From positions 558,001-622,000 of the forward strand of contig NZ_CP059833.1 of assembly GCF_014117265.1 (NCBI RefSeq): a stretch of 64,000 nucleotides of DNA. Direction: 5' to 3'. Positions within the stretch are counted from its first letter, which is position 1; the number at the start of each line of letters is the position of its first letter. The notes under the pieces were generated by a model that made no database searches, was not told where the DNA came from, and saw only the letters and a list, made by a program, of their open reading frames with translations. Position numbers and translations under genes: made by a program. This document shows, piece after piece, positions 35,362 to 44,884 of the stretch. This stretch comes from Corynebacterium hindlerae. GTDB lineage: Bacteria > Actinomycetota > Actinomycetes > Mycobacteriales > Mycobacteriaceae.

Positions 35362-36877
35362 AGCACCCCGCATCAAGTTCATCATGGGCGCTCTCATGAC
35401 AGCCATGCTCATGAGTTCCCTCGGCCAGATGATTTTCGCCACCGCACTGCCCACCATCATTGGTGACCTCGGCGGCGTCAACCATATGTCTTGGGTGATC
35501 ACGGCGTTTTTGCTGGGGCAGACGATTGCGCTGCCGATTTTCGGTAAGTTAGGCGACCAAATCGGACGAAAAGGGCTCTACCTCTTTGTTGTGGTGTTGT
35601 TCATGGTCGGCTCCCTCATTGGTGGCCTCGCTACCTCGATGAGCGTTCTTATCTTGGCCCGCGCCCTCCAGGGTGTCGCTGGTGGTGGCCTCATGATCCT
35701 GTCCCAGGCCATCACCGCAGAGATCGTCAGTGCGCGTGATCGCGGTAAGTATATGGGCGTTATGGGCAGCGTTTTTGGGCTTTCCTCCGTACTCGGCCCC
35801 GTCCTCGGAGGTTGGTTCACTGATGGGCCGGGGTGGCGCTGGGGCCTCTGGCTCAACATCCCACTGGGCCTGTTCGCACTGCTCGGAGCGATTTTCTACC
35901 TTCGGTTGCCTAAACGCCACCCCTCGGGCCGGTTTGATTTCCTCGGCTCGCTGGTGATGATGATCGCCACCACTTGCCTCATTTTGTTTGTCACCTGGGG
36001 CGGAAACGAGTACGAGTGGGGATCACCGCTCATCCTGGGACTGATCGCGGGAACCGTCGTTTTTGGCGCCTTGTTTGTTCTCGTCGAGCTGAAGGTAGCC
36101 GAGCCGATCGTGCCGATTCAGCTGTTCCGGAACCGCAACTTCGTCCTCACCACCCTCTCGGGTCTGGGCATTGGTGTGTTCATGTTCGGGGCGCTTGGCT
36201 ACCTACCGACTTACCTGCAAATGGTGCATGAACTCACCCCAACCAATGCTGGTCTGATGATGATTCCGATGATGGTTGGCCTCACGGGCACCTCCATCGC
36301 GGTGGGCAACTGGGTCTCCCGCACGGGGAAGTACAAGAATTACCCCATCATCGGGTTGCTGATTGTGGCGCTCGGCCTGTATCTGCTTTCCACGTTGCAC
36401 GCAGACTCGCCCCTGGTCACCGTGGGCGGTTATTTCTTCGTTTTCGGTGTGGGGCTTGGCTGCGCTATGCAGATCCTGGTGCTGATCGTGCAGAATTCCT
36501 TCCCGATTTCCCAGGTCGGTACGGCAACAGGTGCGACGAACTTCTTCCGGCAGATCGGTGGTTCCCTTGGGGCTGCACTCGTCGGCGGTATCTTCACCGG
36601 TAAGCTCAGCGATTCCCTGCACACGGCTATCCCTACTGCTTTGCAGAGCATGGGGCCGGCCGGCGCTCCATTCGCCGAGGCGTTTGCGACGGGCACCGAG
36701 AACCAGCGCCTCACCCCCGCCGCCGTGACGCAGCTTCCCGACGCCCTGAAGGTCGCCATCCAGGTTGCCTACAACGATGCCCTGACCCCGGTATTCTTCC
36801 TCCTCATGCCACTGGCTGTGGTGGCAGCACTGATCGTGGTGTTCGTGCGCGAGGAGAAACTGAGGGAAACGGTGTAA
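35354..36877 (+). CDS. MFS multidrug exporter, DHA2 (14-span) family
   Basis: The 507-residue membrane protein has about 14 spans, motif A GKLGDQIGRKGLY between spans 2 and 3, and motif C-like GSVFGLSSVLGPVLGGWFTD in span 5, both typical of H+-coupled drug exporters of the DHA2 (EmrB/QacA) group. AAAGGAG lies 7 bases before the ATG. It is translationally coupled to the TetR gene. Substrates cannot be predicted. Its stop is 2 bases from the stop of the convergent permease gene. Confidence 0.92.
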   Translation: MTEAPRIKFIMGALMTAMLMSSLGQMIFATALPTIIGDLGGVNHMSWVITAFLLGQTIALPIFGKLGDQIGRKGLYLFVVVLFMVGSLIGGLATSMSVLILARALQGVAGGGLMILSQAITAEIVSARDRGKYMGVMGSVFGLSSVLGPVLGGWFTDGPGWRWGLWLNIPLGLFALLGAIFYLRLPKRHPSGRFDFLGSLVMMIATTCLILFVTWGGNEYEWGSPLILGLIAGTVVFGALFVLVELKVAEPIVPIQLFRNRNFVLTTLSGLGIGVFMFGALGYLPTYLQMVHELTPTNAGLMMIPMMVGLTGTSIAVGNWVSRTGKYKNYPIIGLLIVALGLYLLSTLHADSPLVTVGGYFFVFGVGLGCAMQILVLIVQNSFPISQVGTATGATNFFRQIGGSLGAALVGGIFTGKLSDSLHTAIPTALQSMGPAGAPFAEAFATGTENQRLTPAAVTQLPDALKVAIQVAYNDALTPVFFLLMPLAVVAALIVVFVREEKLRETV

Positions 36878-36879
36878 GG

Positions 36880-38181
36880 CTATTCGTACCGCAGGGCTTC
36901 GATGGGGTTCATCTTGGCGGCTTTGGCCGCTGGGTAGTACCCGAAGAACAAGCCGATTCCCATGCAGAATAGCAAGGAAATGATCACGGCTGCTGGTGGC
37001 GGGAACACGAACTGACCGAGCATGGTGGCGCCGATCATGCCGAATACCGCACCAAGAACGACGCCGATGAGGCCACCGATGAGGCAGACAATCATCGCCT
37101 CAATGATGAATTGGACCTTGATATCACGGCGACGTGCCCCGAGCGCCTTGCGAACACCGATTTCTCGGGTTCGCTCGGTCACGGTGATGAGCATGACGTT
37201 CATGACGCCAATACCGCCGACTAGGAGGGAAATTCCGCCAATCGCCGCAACCGCAAGGCTGATGCTGTTGAGAACTTGGTTGATCGATTCCATGTCCTTT
37301 TTGTTGTCGACAACCTTAGCCATGTATTGATTGTTGCCTTGGTAGGCACGATCAAAGTAGGTCTGCAGCTCGTCCCTCACGGCTTCCTTGTCCACGCCTT
37401 GCGCAACCCGGAAACTTACTTCGGAGTAGGCGTTCTCAACTGACGGCACGCCATCGTCCCGAGGGAAAAGCTGTTGGATCGGGTAAGGTACGTACACCGT
37501 CGCCTGCTTTGAACTACCCACCAAAAGGCCACCCTTTTGTTCTCCGGAGACACCGATCACAATGAAGGACGCGGTTCCGGCGTCGTTCCGGAACCGAACT
37601 TCAGATCCAAGTGCTCGGTCAACGTCATCTTTAAAAAGGTCAGAGAGCAGCTTCGGGGAAATGATCGCAACGTGTCGCCCCTCGGTCACGTCTTGCTCAG
37701 TGAGCCCTCGCCCCGAGGTGATCTGGATGCCAGAAAGTCGCAGGTAGTCCTCATTCACAGGGCTCACGGCAGCTTTCACAGTAGGCGGAGCCAAGGTGTC
37801 CATGGAGGTTTCCACATCCCCGAGCCCACCGGCGTAGCCACTGTAGCTCACTCCGGTAATTTTGTCCCCGAAGCGTTCTTTGACCCCCGACACCTGCGAA
37901 GCAGTGATGAGTGCATCTGCATCCTTTACTTCTGCACCGCCGAAGAAATAGTCACTTTGCGAGTCTTCAGCCGCTTTGCGGTTTTGTACTTGAACCTGCA
38001 GGTTATTGAGGCCCAGCGAATCGAGACTGCCGAGAGTTTGGGTTTTTAGGGCATGTCCAAGCGTCAGAATGGTAATCACGGACATAATGCCGATGATGAT
38101 ACCGAGCAGGGTCAGCATCGACCTCATTTTTCCGGTCTTCATACTGCCCAGTGCGAGCTCAAGCGCTTCTCTCAGTCGCAT
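36880..38181 (-). CDS. MacB-type ABC transporter permease (FtsX domain)
   Basis: The 433-residue protein has an N-terminal span (MLTLLGIIIGIMSVITILTLG), a large extracytoplasmic MacB-type domain of about 230 residues, and three C-terminal spans around the conserved RTREIGVRKALGARRRDI loop. It belongs with MacB/YknZ mechanotransmission permeases that export peptides or toxins with an adaptor protein. AGGAGG lies 6 bases before ATG 38181, and that ATG shares a base with the ATPase stop codon (TGATG), so the two are coupled. Confidence 0.9.
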   Translation of the reverse strand: MRLREALELALGSMKTGKMRSMLTLLGIIIGIMSVITILTLGHALKTQTLGSLDSLGLNNLQVQVQNRKAAEDSQSDYFFGGAEVKDADALITASQVSGVKERFGDKITGVSYSGYAGGLGDVETSMDTLAPPTVKAAVSPVNEDYLRLSGIQITSGRGLTEQDVTEGRHVAIISPKLLSDLFKDDVDRALGSEVRFRNDAGTASFIVIGVSGEQKGGLLVGSSKQATVYVPYPIQQLFPRDDGVPSVENAYSEVSFRVAQGVDKEAVRDELQTYFDRAYQGNNQYMAKVVDNKKDMESINQVLNSISLAVAAIGGISLLVGGIGVMNVMLITVTERTREIGVRKALGARRRDIKVQFIIEAMIVCLIGGLIGVVLGAVFGMIGATMLGQFVFPPPAAVIISLLFCMGIGLFFGYYPAAKAAKMNPIEALRYE

Positions 38182-38867
38182 CACAAGCCTCCTTCCGTGA
38201 TGAGTCCGTCTCGCATGGTGACAACGCGAGTTGTTTCAGCCGCGAGCTCCGGGTTGTGGGTAATCAACGCGATTGTGGCGCCTTGTTCATTGTTGAGTCG
38301 GTGGAACAAGTCCATGACCATTCGTCCAGTCTCGGTGTCCAGGGCGCCGGTGGGCTCGTCGGCAAGGATGAGGTCTGGTTTGTTGGCCAGGGCGCGTGCA
38401 ATAGCCACGCGCTGCTTCTGGCCGCCTGATAGTTCGTTGGGCTGGTGGTGCAAGCGCTCCCCCATCCCCACCAGGTTCAACAGTTCGATGGCCCGCTCTT
38501 TGCGTTCCTTCGCGGGAACTCCGGCGTACATCATCGGCATCTCTACATTGCGGATGGCGTCGATGCGAGCAATCAGATTGAAGTTCTGAAACACGAATCC
38601 GATTCGGGTACTGCGGTAGGAAGCAAGTTCATCGTCTGAGCTATCGAGGACGTCCACGCCGTCGAGCAGGTACGTTCCCTGCGTGGGGCGGTCAAGGAGC
38701 CCCATGATATTCATCAGGGTTGACTTGCCGGAACCTGAGGCACCGATGACCGAGACAAACTCACCTCGATCAATCGTCATATCTATCCCTTTGAGCACGG
38801 TCAATTCGCTCGGCTGGCCTTGGTTAAAGGTTCGTGTAATTCCAGCGAGCTCGATAAGAGCTGTCAT
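38181..38867 (-). CDS. MacB-type ABC transporter ATP-binding protein
   Basis: The 228-residue ATPase has Walker A GASGSGKST (42-50), LSGGQKQR and DEPTGALD, with the LolD/YknY-type H-loop. It works with the FtsX-type permease and the membrane-fusion adaptor encoded on either side; the adaptor stop lies one base upstream. The order adaptor - ATPase - permease matches yknX-yknY-yknZ of Bacillus. Confidence 0.94.
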   Translation of the reverse strand: MTALIELAGITRTFNQGQPSELTVLKGIDMTIDRGEFVSVIGASGSGKSTLMNIMGLLDRPTQGTYLLDGVDVLDSSDDELASYRSTRIGFVFQNFNLIARIDAIRNVEMPMMYAGVPAKERKERAIELLNLVGMGERLHHQPNELSGGQKQRVAIARALANKPDLILADEPTGALDTETGRMVMDLFHRLNNEQGATIALITHNPELAAETTRVVTMRDGLITEGGL

Positions 38868-38868
38868 G

Positions 38869-40443
38869 TTAGTGCTCCACTCGCACGCGCTTGTCGACGT
38901 CCTCGATGTACTTGCTAGGGTCCGAAGCGATCTTGGTGCCCGGGCTCAGCTCAGGGGAGGCGATAGCAGCATCAAAGTCAGTTTGCGCTTTCACCTGCAC
39001 TGGAATCTTCTTGACGATGTACTTGCCATTGTCCTCGATCAACGCGATAACCGCGTGATTGTCTCCGTCTTTCAGCACTGCCTCGCGAGGCACAGACAGC
39101 GCTCCCTTTTGCTTATTAACCACAATCTCCAACTTGGAGGTGGACCCGATGCGCAGTCCTTCCGTGTTACCCTTCACGGCGATCTCAACCGGGAATTCCA
39201 CCTTCTTGGAGGCGCCATCCGGATTGGTCTTTGCCGCAGAGGCAACATTGATCACGTTGCCGGTGAACTTTTTGTCTTTCGTCACCGCCGTGGTGAACGT
39301 GACCTCGTCGCCGGGCTTAACCTTTCCGATTTCCGATTCCTTCACCAGCGTGGTGATTTTGAGCGCGGAGTCATCAGCAACGGTCATAAGGACCCCTTCG
39401 GAAGGGGCACCAACCTTTGCGTTCAGCTCAGTGATAATCCCGCCATGAGGGCTATGCACTTCCGCCTTGGCCACATCGATGGTCAGATGACGCTGCGTCA
39501 CTTCCGATGCCAGGCTTCCGCTGTTGACGGCAGCCTGCGCTTGTTCCACGGCTGCACGCTGCGCATCAATCTGGTGCAGTGCTGCCAACCGAGCGCTTTC
39601 CACACCTACCACTGCTTCACGGTGTGCAGCGCTAGCGTCACGGACCTGAGCTGCGAGCGTAGCAAGTTCACGGTCGATTGCTACCAGGGTTTGCTGGTAG
39701 TCCTTTTCCTTCACAGCCAAGTCACGGTCAGCACGGTTCAAGCGATCCTGGGTTTGTACTGAATCAGCCATCATGTCCGGGCTACCGGCTTCCGTGGTGA
39801 TGACGTTGAAGATGGTGCCGGCATTGACACGCAGCAAGTTAAGGGCCGCATCTCGTTGCTCATCGCGAGCAGCTGTCAACGCCTTTTGTTGTTCGGTGAC
39901 GGTCGGATCCGTGCCCGCTTTGGTGTCTTTCTTTTTGTTTTCAAATGCCCGTTGCGCAGTTTCCAGTGCGGACGCAGCTTGCCTTTCAGCGGCAGCAGCC
40001 GCATTCATCTCCGGGTTCAGTCCGTGGTCATATTTTTCGTGCAGCTGCTGGTACTGCTGCTGTGCCGTCAGAAGTTGGTTGTTGTTCGCGGTGTCCTGCG
40101 AAGCGCGATTTGCTCGCTCTGCCTCAAGCTGTCGCTCGATAGCAGTAGTGTCCATCACTGCTAGAAGCTGGTCATCCGCCACCCGATCGCCCAGCTTGAC
40201 CTGCAAGTCTTTCACGGGACCAGTGAGCGTGGAGGTAATGGAAGTGGTGCGAGTTGCTTCCAACCCACCTTCCGCATGCACTTTTTCCACGACGTCTTGT
40301 TCTTGGATCTCACGCACGTCGGATGCCATGATGACAGGCGTGCGTTCCTTAGGACTCAGAAACGCGTAGGAGCCACCACCAATTGCTGCAATACCGAGGA
40401 GTGATGCTGCAGTAATTGCAGCCGTGCGTTTCTGAATTTTCAT
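38869..40443 (-). CDS. Membrane-fusion adaptor protein of the MacAB-like exporter (HlyD/MacA type)
   Basis: The 524-residue protein has one N-terminal membrane anchor (residues about 9-29), a lipoyl-like half-motif (TGPVKDLQVKLGDRVADDQLLAVMD), a very long alpha-helical hairpin of roughly 220 residues rich in Ala/Gln/Glu, the matching second lipoyl half (HSPHGGIITELNAKVGAPSEGVLM) and beta-barrel domains. In a monoderm-like envelope such adaptors may reach through the cell wall toward the mycolate layer. I chose ATG 40443, at which the anchor begins properly; the frame is open 15 codons further. The substrate is unknown. Confidence 0.9.
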   Translation of the reverse strand: MKIQKRTAAITAASLLGIAAIGGGSYAFLSPKERTPVIMASDVREIQEQDVVEKVHAEGGLEATRTTSITSTLTGPVKDLQVKLGDRVADDQLLAVMDTTAIERQLEAERANRASQDTANNNQLLTAQQQYQQLHEKYDHGLNPEMNAAAAAERQAASALETAQRAFENKKKDTKAGTDPTVTEQQKALTAARDEQRDAALNLLRVNAGTIFNVITTEAGSPDMMADSVQTQDRLNRADRDLAVKEKDYQQTLVAIDRELATLAAQVRDASAAHREAVVGVESARLAALHQIDAQRAAVEQAQAAVNSGSLASEVTQRHLTIDVAKAEVHSPHGGIITELNAKVGAPSEGVLMTVADDSALKITTLVKESEIGKVKPGDEVTFTTAVTKDKKFTGNVINVASAAKTNPDGASKKVEFPVEIAVKGNTEGLRIGSTSKLEIVVNKQKGALSVPREAVLKDGDNHAVIALIEDNGKYIVKKIPVQVKAQTDFDAAIASPELSPGTKIASDPSKYIEDVDKRVRVEH

Positions 40444-40597
40444 GCTTTGTGTAGCTTCCTGTGGGATCTTGTGAGGTTTTCGCTTCAAACGTACAAAACT
40501 TCAATTAATGGCTGCAAGTACCGTTAGAGCAGGGGCCTAATCCAGGGTCAGGGAAAACCCTGACCCACCCCGACAACCCCTGAGCTTCAAATCCCAG

Positions 40598-41965
40598 CTA
40601 TTGAGTTTCCAGCAGACTGGTTACCAACTCTGCTATTCGGGAACGCTCGGAGCGTTGCAGAGTAACATGCGCAAACAGGTCATTTCCCTTTAGCTTTTCA
40701 ATGACCGCCTGCACGCCATCGTGACGCCCTACCCTGAGATTGTCACGCTGCGCAACATCATGGGTAAGGACAACCCGGGAATTCTTCCCCAAGCGCGACA
40801 ACACAGTAAGCAACACGTTGCGTTCCAGGGACTGCGCTTCGTCCACGATCACAAAGGAGTCGTGCAACGAACGACCACGAATGTGCGTGAGAGGCAACAC
40901 CTCGATGAGCTCGCGTGCCATGACTTCCTCCATGACATTGTCACTGACCAAGCCCTCCAAGGTGTCATATACCGCTTGCGCCCAGGGATTCATCTTTTCA
41001 GATTCCGAGCCTGGCAAATAATCTAGGTCTTGCCCGCCCACGGCGTAAAGCGGACGGAACACTACGATCCGTTTGTGTTCACCACGTTCCAATACTGCCT
41101 CCAGGCCTGCACACAGGGCCAGGGCTGATTTGCCAGTCCCGGCGCGCCCGCCGATGGAAACAATACCGACTTCTGGATCCAACAGGAGCTCTAGCGCGAT
41201 GCGTTGCTCAGCAGATCGTCCTTGCACTCCAAAGGCATTGCGATCCCCCCGCACCAAGGAAACCACGCCGTCGGCCCGCACGCGTGCCAGAGCTGACTGG
41301 GATGGCGACGTGAGCGTGAGCCCGCAGTGCACTGGGAGATCTTCGATAGCCACTCCCCGACGAGTGAGTTCACCTGACAGGTCCACTTCTCCATCGCGAT
41401 ACAACTCATCGATGCTGGTGGAATCAATCTCGAGCTGTTCCATACCGGTGTACCCGGTCAGCACCACGTCTTGCGCATGGTATTCGTCCGCCGGCAGTCC
41501 CACTGACCCGGCCTTCACCCGTAACGGAATATCTTTCGTGACTAGGACGGTCTCCCGGCCTTCCCGTTGAAAGTTCAGAGCGCAGGCCAGAATGCGGTGA
41601 TCGCTAATGGAGTCCTGAAAAGCGACGGGGAGCACTGTCATATCAGAATGATTCAGCTCGATCTGGACGGTACCGCCATCAGTGTTAACCGGCACTGGTT
41701 TATCCAGGCGACCATACGTCTGGCGCAGGTCCTCGAGGTAACGCAGTGCTTCCCGCGCAAACCACCCAAGTTCCGGGTGGAACCGTTTGCCTTCCAATTC
41801 GCTGACTACAACCAGTGGCAGGACGATGTGGTGTTCGGCAAATTTTCTTAATGCCCACGGGTCGGACAGCAAAACAGACGTATCAATCACGTACGTCCGG
41901 GTGGGTGTGGGCTGGTGTCCATCGAGGGCTGGATCGATGGCGGATACGGCAACGTTGTTCCGCAT
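40598..41965 (-). CDS. PIN domain - PhoH-like ATPase fusion (PhoH2 type)
   Basis: The 455-residue protein joins an N-terminal PIN ribonuclease domain ([44 protein letters not shown], giving the acidic quartet) to a PhoH ATPase domain with Walker [11 protein letters not shown] and a Walker B region IVDEAQSLE. PhoH2 proteins of mycobacteria are sequence-specific RNA helicase/RNases. ATG 41965 is the most likely start, preceded by GGGAG some 12 bases away; the upstream open frame runs through a GC-rich structured leader. It is transcribed alone. Confidence 0.92.
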   Translation of the reverse strand: MRNNVAVSAIDPALDGHQPTPTRTYVIDTSVLLSDPWALRKFAEHHIVLPLVVVSELEGKRFHPELGWFAREALRYLEDLRQTYGRLDKPVPVNTDGGTVQIELNHSDMTVLPVAFQDSISDHRILACALNFQREGRETVLVTKDIPLRVKAGSVGLPADEYHAQDVVLTGYTGMEQLEIDSTSIDELYRDGEVDLSGELTRRGVAIEDLPVHCGLTLTSPSQSALARVRADGVVSLVRGDRNAFGVQGRSAEQRIALELLLDPEVGIVSIGGRAGTGKSALALCAGLEAVLERGEHKRIVVFRPLYAVGGQDLDYLPGSESEKMNPWAQAVYDTLEGLVSDNVMEEVMARELIEVLPLTHIRGRSLHDSFVIVDEAQSLERNVLLTVLSRLGKNSRVVLTHDVAQRDNLRVGRHDGVQAVIEKLKGNDLFAHVTLQRSERSRIAELVTSLLETQ

Positions 41966-42120
41966 AACTGTGAGGGCTCCCTTCACCTCCCGCCGGGTAC
42001 CCGAGCGGGCTGTGACATGCGATGATGGCACCCCTGCCGGTGTGATGCCGGTACCAGCGACCGGAAGGCGGTGGCCGGCCAGTTTCCCTCCTGACCAGTC
42101 CCCCTCAGGCTAACGAGCCA
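41966..42120 (-). other. GC-rich structured leader of the PIN-PhoH gene
   Basis: The roughly 150 bases before the PIN-PhoH start are very GC-rich and full of short complementary blocks (for example CCGG-CATCACA-CCGG at about 42037-42051). I could not match them to a known riboswitch class. A long structured 5' leader is plausible but not proven. Confidence 0.4.
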
Positions 42121-42183
42121 AGGTGTAACTTACATGGTTGTGAGATGAATCCTCGGTAAACGTTCGCATCAACCGCCACTTGC

Positions 42184-42813
42184 TTATCGACGCCGTCTCA
42201 CAGGTCGCTTTTTCGCCATCGGTTTCCGTTTCGGTTTGCCAGCCTGCTGGCTTTGCCGTGACGACGTCGCCTTTCGCCCTTTCGTGATCCCCACGAAGTC
42301 CTGAACCATGTCGCAGTCATCGGCCTTGCGCCACACCAGCGAAACCTGGGTCGGGGTGCCATCACTAAACTCACGATGTTCCGTCTGTTTTGAACTTATA
42401 CTGCGCAGCAGGGGACGTGGCGCAATGACCACTCCCACATTGGCAGCCACCACCTGCACCGCATCGCGTACAGCCTGAATATCAACCTGATCCCCTGGCT
42501 CATAGTTGACAATTTCATCCGAGATGTCAGCCCGCGAAATCCGCTCCAGCAGCGTGAGCTCGCTGTCTTTCGGCACAGTAATTCCCGGGGTTTCCTCATA
42601 AAGGTCCACTTTATGAAAGTCATCGGTGAGCCGGGGTTCCGGGAGGCGGATGAGGGCGAGGGTGGCACGGCCGTCGATAAGCGCAGCAAAAGCGTCATCT
42701 GACTCGATCGTGATTAAGTCAGGGTAATCGGTGCGCTCGTTGAAGCGGTCAAACCACTTACCTGGCGCAGTGCCCTTGACAAAGGCAATAGCCAGTGGCT
42801 GTGCGTTAATCAT
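42184..42813 (-). CDS. LysR-type effector (substrate-binding) domain protein without a DNA-binding domain
   Basis: The 209-residue protein matches the C-terminal effector domain of LysR regulators: PLAIAFVKGTAPGKW, the hinge region LALIRLPEP, and VVAANVGVVIAPRPLLRSI. The usual N-terminal helix-turn-helix is absent. A tail of about 35 residues rich in Lys and Arg (ending KKRPVRRRR) could bind nucleic acid instead. It is divergent from the DUF5997 gene, with 15-33 bases between start codons, and the pair is conserved in corynebacteria. The function is unknown. Confidence 0.78.
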   Translation of the reverse strand: MINAQPLAIAFVKGTAPGKWFDRFNERTDYPDLITIESDDAFAALIDGRATLALIRLPEPRLTDDFHKVDLYEETPGITVPKDSELTLLERISRADISDEIVNYEPGDQVDIQAVRDAVQVVAANVGVVIAPRPLLRSISSKQTEHREFSDGTPTQVSLVWRKADDCDMVQDFVGITKGRKATSSRQSQQAGKPKRKPMAKKRPVRRRR

Positions 42814-42828
42814 GCGCTAAATGCTACC

Positions 42829-43194
42829 GTGACTCATGTGAATGAGATGAACCGTGCCCCGTCCTCCCGTGCAATGAAACCCGCAACAGCTGCCAAGAAA
42901 CTTGGAATTTTCCTCCCGGCCACCCCTGAGGAGTTCCAAAACAACGCGCTGACTCACGAAGAATATGTCGAGTTACAAAGCAATCCCCCGGAATGGCTTG
43001 CCGAATTGCGCCGCAACGGCCCTCATCCACGCCCAGAAGTCGCCCGCAAGCTCGGAATCACCATTACCGCGCTGAAAAAGAATGGCATGGATAAGCCACT
43101 TACCACTGCTGAGATCAAGGCCCTACTCGCCGACCAGCCAGAATGGCTCCGGGCAGCGCGCACCTCGCTGGCCGAGCAGCGCTCCGCGGAGTAG
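42829..43194 (+). CDS. DUF5997 family protein
   Basis: The 121-residue product is recognised from MKPATAAKKLGIFLPATPEEFQN and the repeated patterns NPPEWLAELRRNGPHPRPEVARKLGIT and DQPEWLRAARTSLAEQ, the DUF5997 signature. It is small, helical and basic, and may be a nucleic-acid-associated protein. Possible starts are GTG 42829, GTG 42838 and ATG 42847; none has a clear ribosome binding site, so leaderless translation is possible. Copy C of the dispersed repeat follows 33 bases after the stop and would serve as its terminator. Confidence 0.8.
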   Translation: MTHVNEMNRAPSSRAMKPATAAKKLGIFLPATPEEFQNNALTHEEYVELQSNPPEWLAELRRNGPHPRPEVARKLGITITALKKNGMDKPLTTAEIKALLADQPEWLRAARTSLAEQRSAE

Positions 43195-43227
43195 GGAACG
43201 CACCACCCAGGAGTTCGCATTGCGACA

Positions 43228-43327
43228 TTCCCGGGAAGCGTTTCCCGGGTATGGGCACTTTTTCGTGCTGCATTTGTGCTATTTTGCTGTTTTTCGCCCG
43301 AGATCCGGGAAATGCTTCCCGGGTTTT
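43228..43327 (-). repeat. Dispersed intergenic repeat, copy C (core only, reverse orientation)
   Basis: On the minus strand the arm AAAACCCGGGAAGCATTTCC... (43298-43327) matches the left arm of copies A and B with one change, and the second arm (43228-43250) is the shortened right arm. The 47-base spacer has diverged completely and the outer flanks are missing. On the plus strand CCGGGAAATGCTTCCCGG followed by GTTTT is a strong terminator for the DUF5997 gene. Confidence 0.82.
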
Positions 43328-43366
43328 CCACCACCACCCCCCCTTCAACAACAGCCCCAATGAAAG

Positions 43367-43405
43367 AGCTCCCCGCCAGTTGAACAGTCCAACTAACGGG
43401 GAGCT
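43367..43405 (-). terminator. Terminator of glyA (bidirectional)
   Basis: AGCTCCCCG (43367-43375) pairs with CGGGGAGCT (43397-43405), extended by AGTT/AACT inside. T-rich sequence follows on both strands (TTCTATTTT on plus, CTTTCATT on minus). Confidence 0.85.
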
Positions 43406-43442
43406 TCTATTTTGCCAAAGACCTGCGAAGTCAGTTAACCGG

Positions 43443-44741
43443 CTAGGCGAGCTTCCACTCTTCAAGGCCTTCGTACAGTGGGTAATCTGCCGCAAGCTTG
43501 TCTACCCGGGCGCGCAGCGCAGCGACATCCGCAGACTGGCCGGCAGCCAGCGCCGTACCGATGATGTCTGCCACCTCAGTGAAAGCAGCCGTGTCAAAGC
43601 CACGGGTTGCCAGTGCTGGGGTGCCAATACGCAGGCCAGAAGTGACCATCGGTGGGCGTGGGTCGTTTGGCACGGCATTGCGGTTGACGGTGATGCCGAC
43701 CTCATGCAGGAGGTCCTCTGCTTGTTGCCCGTCCATCTGAGAGTTACGCAGATCAGCGAGTACCAGGTGCACGTCGGTGCCACCGGTAAGAACGGACACG
43801 CCTGCAGCCTTGCAGTCCTCGGCCATCAGACGCTCCGCGAGGATCGCAGCTCCCTCCAGGGTTCGCTGCTGACGTTCCTTAAACATTTCAGAACCGGCGA
43901 TCTTCATCGCGGTCGCCTTCGCTGCAATCGCGTGCATCAAAGGACCGCCTTGCTGGCCTGGGAATACGGACGAGTTGATCTTCTTAGCGAACTCCTCCTT
44001 GGCCAGGATCATGCCGGAGCGTGGACCACCCAGCGTCTTGTGCACAGTGGTAGAAACGACGTGCGAGTGTGGCACTGGAGATGGGTGGAGACCAGCAGCA
44101 ACGAGGCCAGCGAAGTGGGCCATATCTACCCACAATTTCGCACCAACTTCGTCAGCGATGGAGCGGAAGGCAGCAAAGTCCAGGTGGCGTGGGTATGCGG
44201 ACCAGCCGGCGATGATGACCTGTGGTTTCTCTGCAAGCGCCGTCTCACGGACGCGGTCCATATCGATCCGCATGGTGTCGTCTTCAACGCCGTAGGCTGC
44301 AACTTCGTAAAGCTTGCCGGAGAAGTTGAGCTTCATTCCATGGGTGAGGTGTCCACCGTGTGCCAGGGAAAGACCCATGATCTTGTCGCCTGGGTTAGCC
44401 AGCGACATGAGCACCGCGGCGTTCGCCTGGGCGCCTGCGTGTGGTTGGACGTTGACGAACTCTGCGCCGAACACTTCCTTCGCGCGGTCACGTGCGAGGT
44501 CTTCGATAACGTCAACGTGCTCGCAGCCACCGTAGTAGCGGCGACCTGGGTAGCCTTCTGCGTACTTGTTGGTGAGCACGGAGCCTTGTGCCTGCAGTAC
44601 TGCTCGTGGCACGAAGTTCTCGGAGGCAATCATTTCCAGGGTGCCACGCTGACGGCCGAGTTCAGCGGCGATGGCTGCCGCTACCTCTGGGTCGAGCTGA
44701 TCGAGTGGCTGGGTCATTACATTGTCTGAAACTTCGGTCAT
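43443..44741 (-). CDS. glyA: Serine hydroxymethyltransferase
   Basis: This PLP enzyme makes glycine and 5,10-methylene-tetrahydrofolate from serine. The 432-residue product has the family motifs [28 protein letters not shown], the PLP-lysine segment [16 protein letters not shown] and [15 protein letters not shown]. It has the normal length. The ATG at 44741 begins [13 protein letters not shown]; an internal ATG eight codons on is also possible. It is transcribed alone and divergently from coaA, with 143 bases between them. Confidence 0.96.
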   Translation of the reverse strand: MTEVSDNVMTQPLDQLDPEVAAAIAAELGRQRGTLEMIASENFVPRAVLQAQGSVLTNKYAEGYPGRRYYGGCEHVDVIEDLARDRAKEVFGAEFVNVQPHAGAQANAAVLMSLANPGDKIMGLSLAHGGHLTHGMKLNFSGKLYEVAAYGVEDDTMRIDMDRVRETALAEKPQVIIAGWSAYPRHLDFAAFRSIADEVGAKLWVDMAHFAGLVAAGLHPSPVPHSHVVSTTVHKTLGGPRSGMILAKEEFAKKINSSVFPGQQGGPLMHAIAAKATAMKIAGSEMFKERQQRTLEGAAILAERLMAEDCKAAGVSVLTGGTDVHLVLADLRNSQMDGQQAEDLLHEVGITVNRNAVPNDPRPPMVTSGLRIGTPALATRGFDTAAFTEVADIIGTALAAGQSADVAALRARVDKLAADYPLYEGLEEWKLA

Positions 44742-44884
44742 AGCTACGCCGGATAACCTTTCACACGGGGTCGTTCATCGGATGGCACAAGTTTACGTCA
44801 CAATGTGTAAGGCCGAAAATGACTTAGCTCGCCACCCTACATTGAGCGTGTCAGATTTCACAGCTTGCGGGCGCTGGGTGCACA

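Noticed and set aside
43143..44729. A 528-codon plus-strand frame opposite glyA
   Set aside because: It is the antisense shadow of glyA and runs through the repeat copy C.
44742..44884. A GlxR/CRP-type site between glyA and coaA
   Set aside because: The TGT...CACA halves are spaced 2 bases too close for the TGTGA-N6-TCACA consensus.
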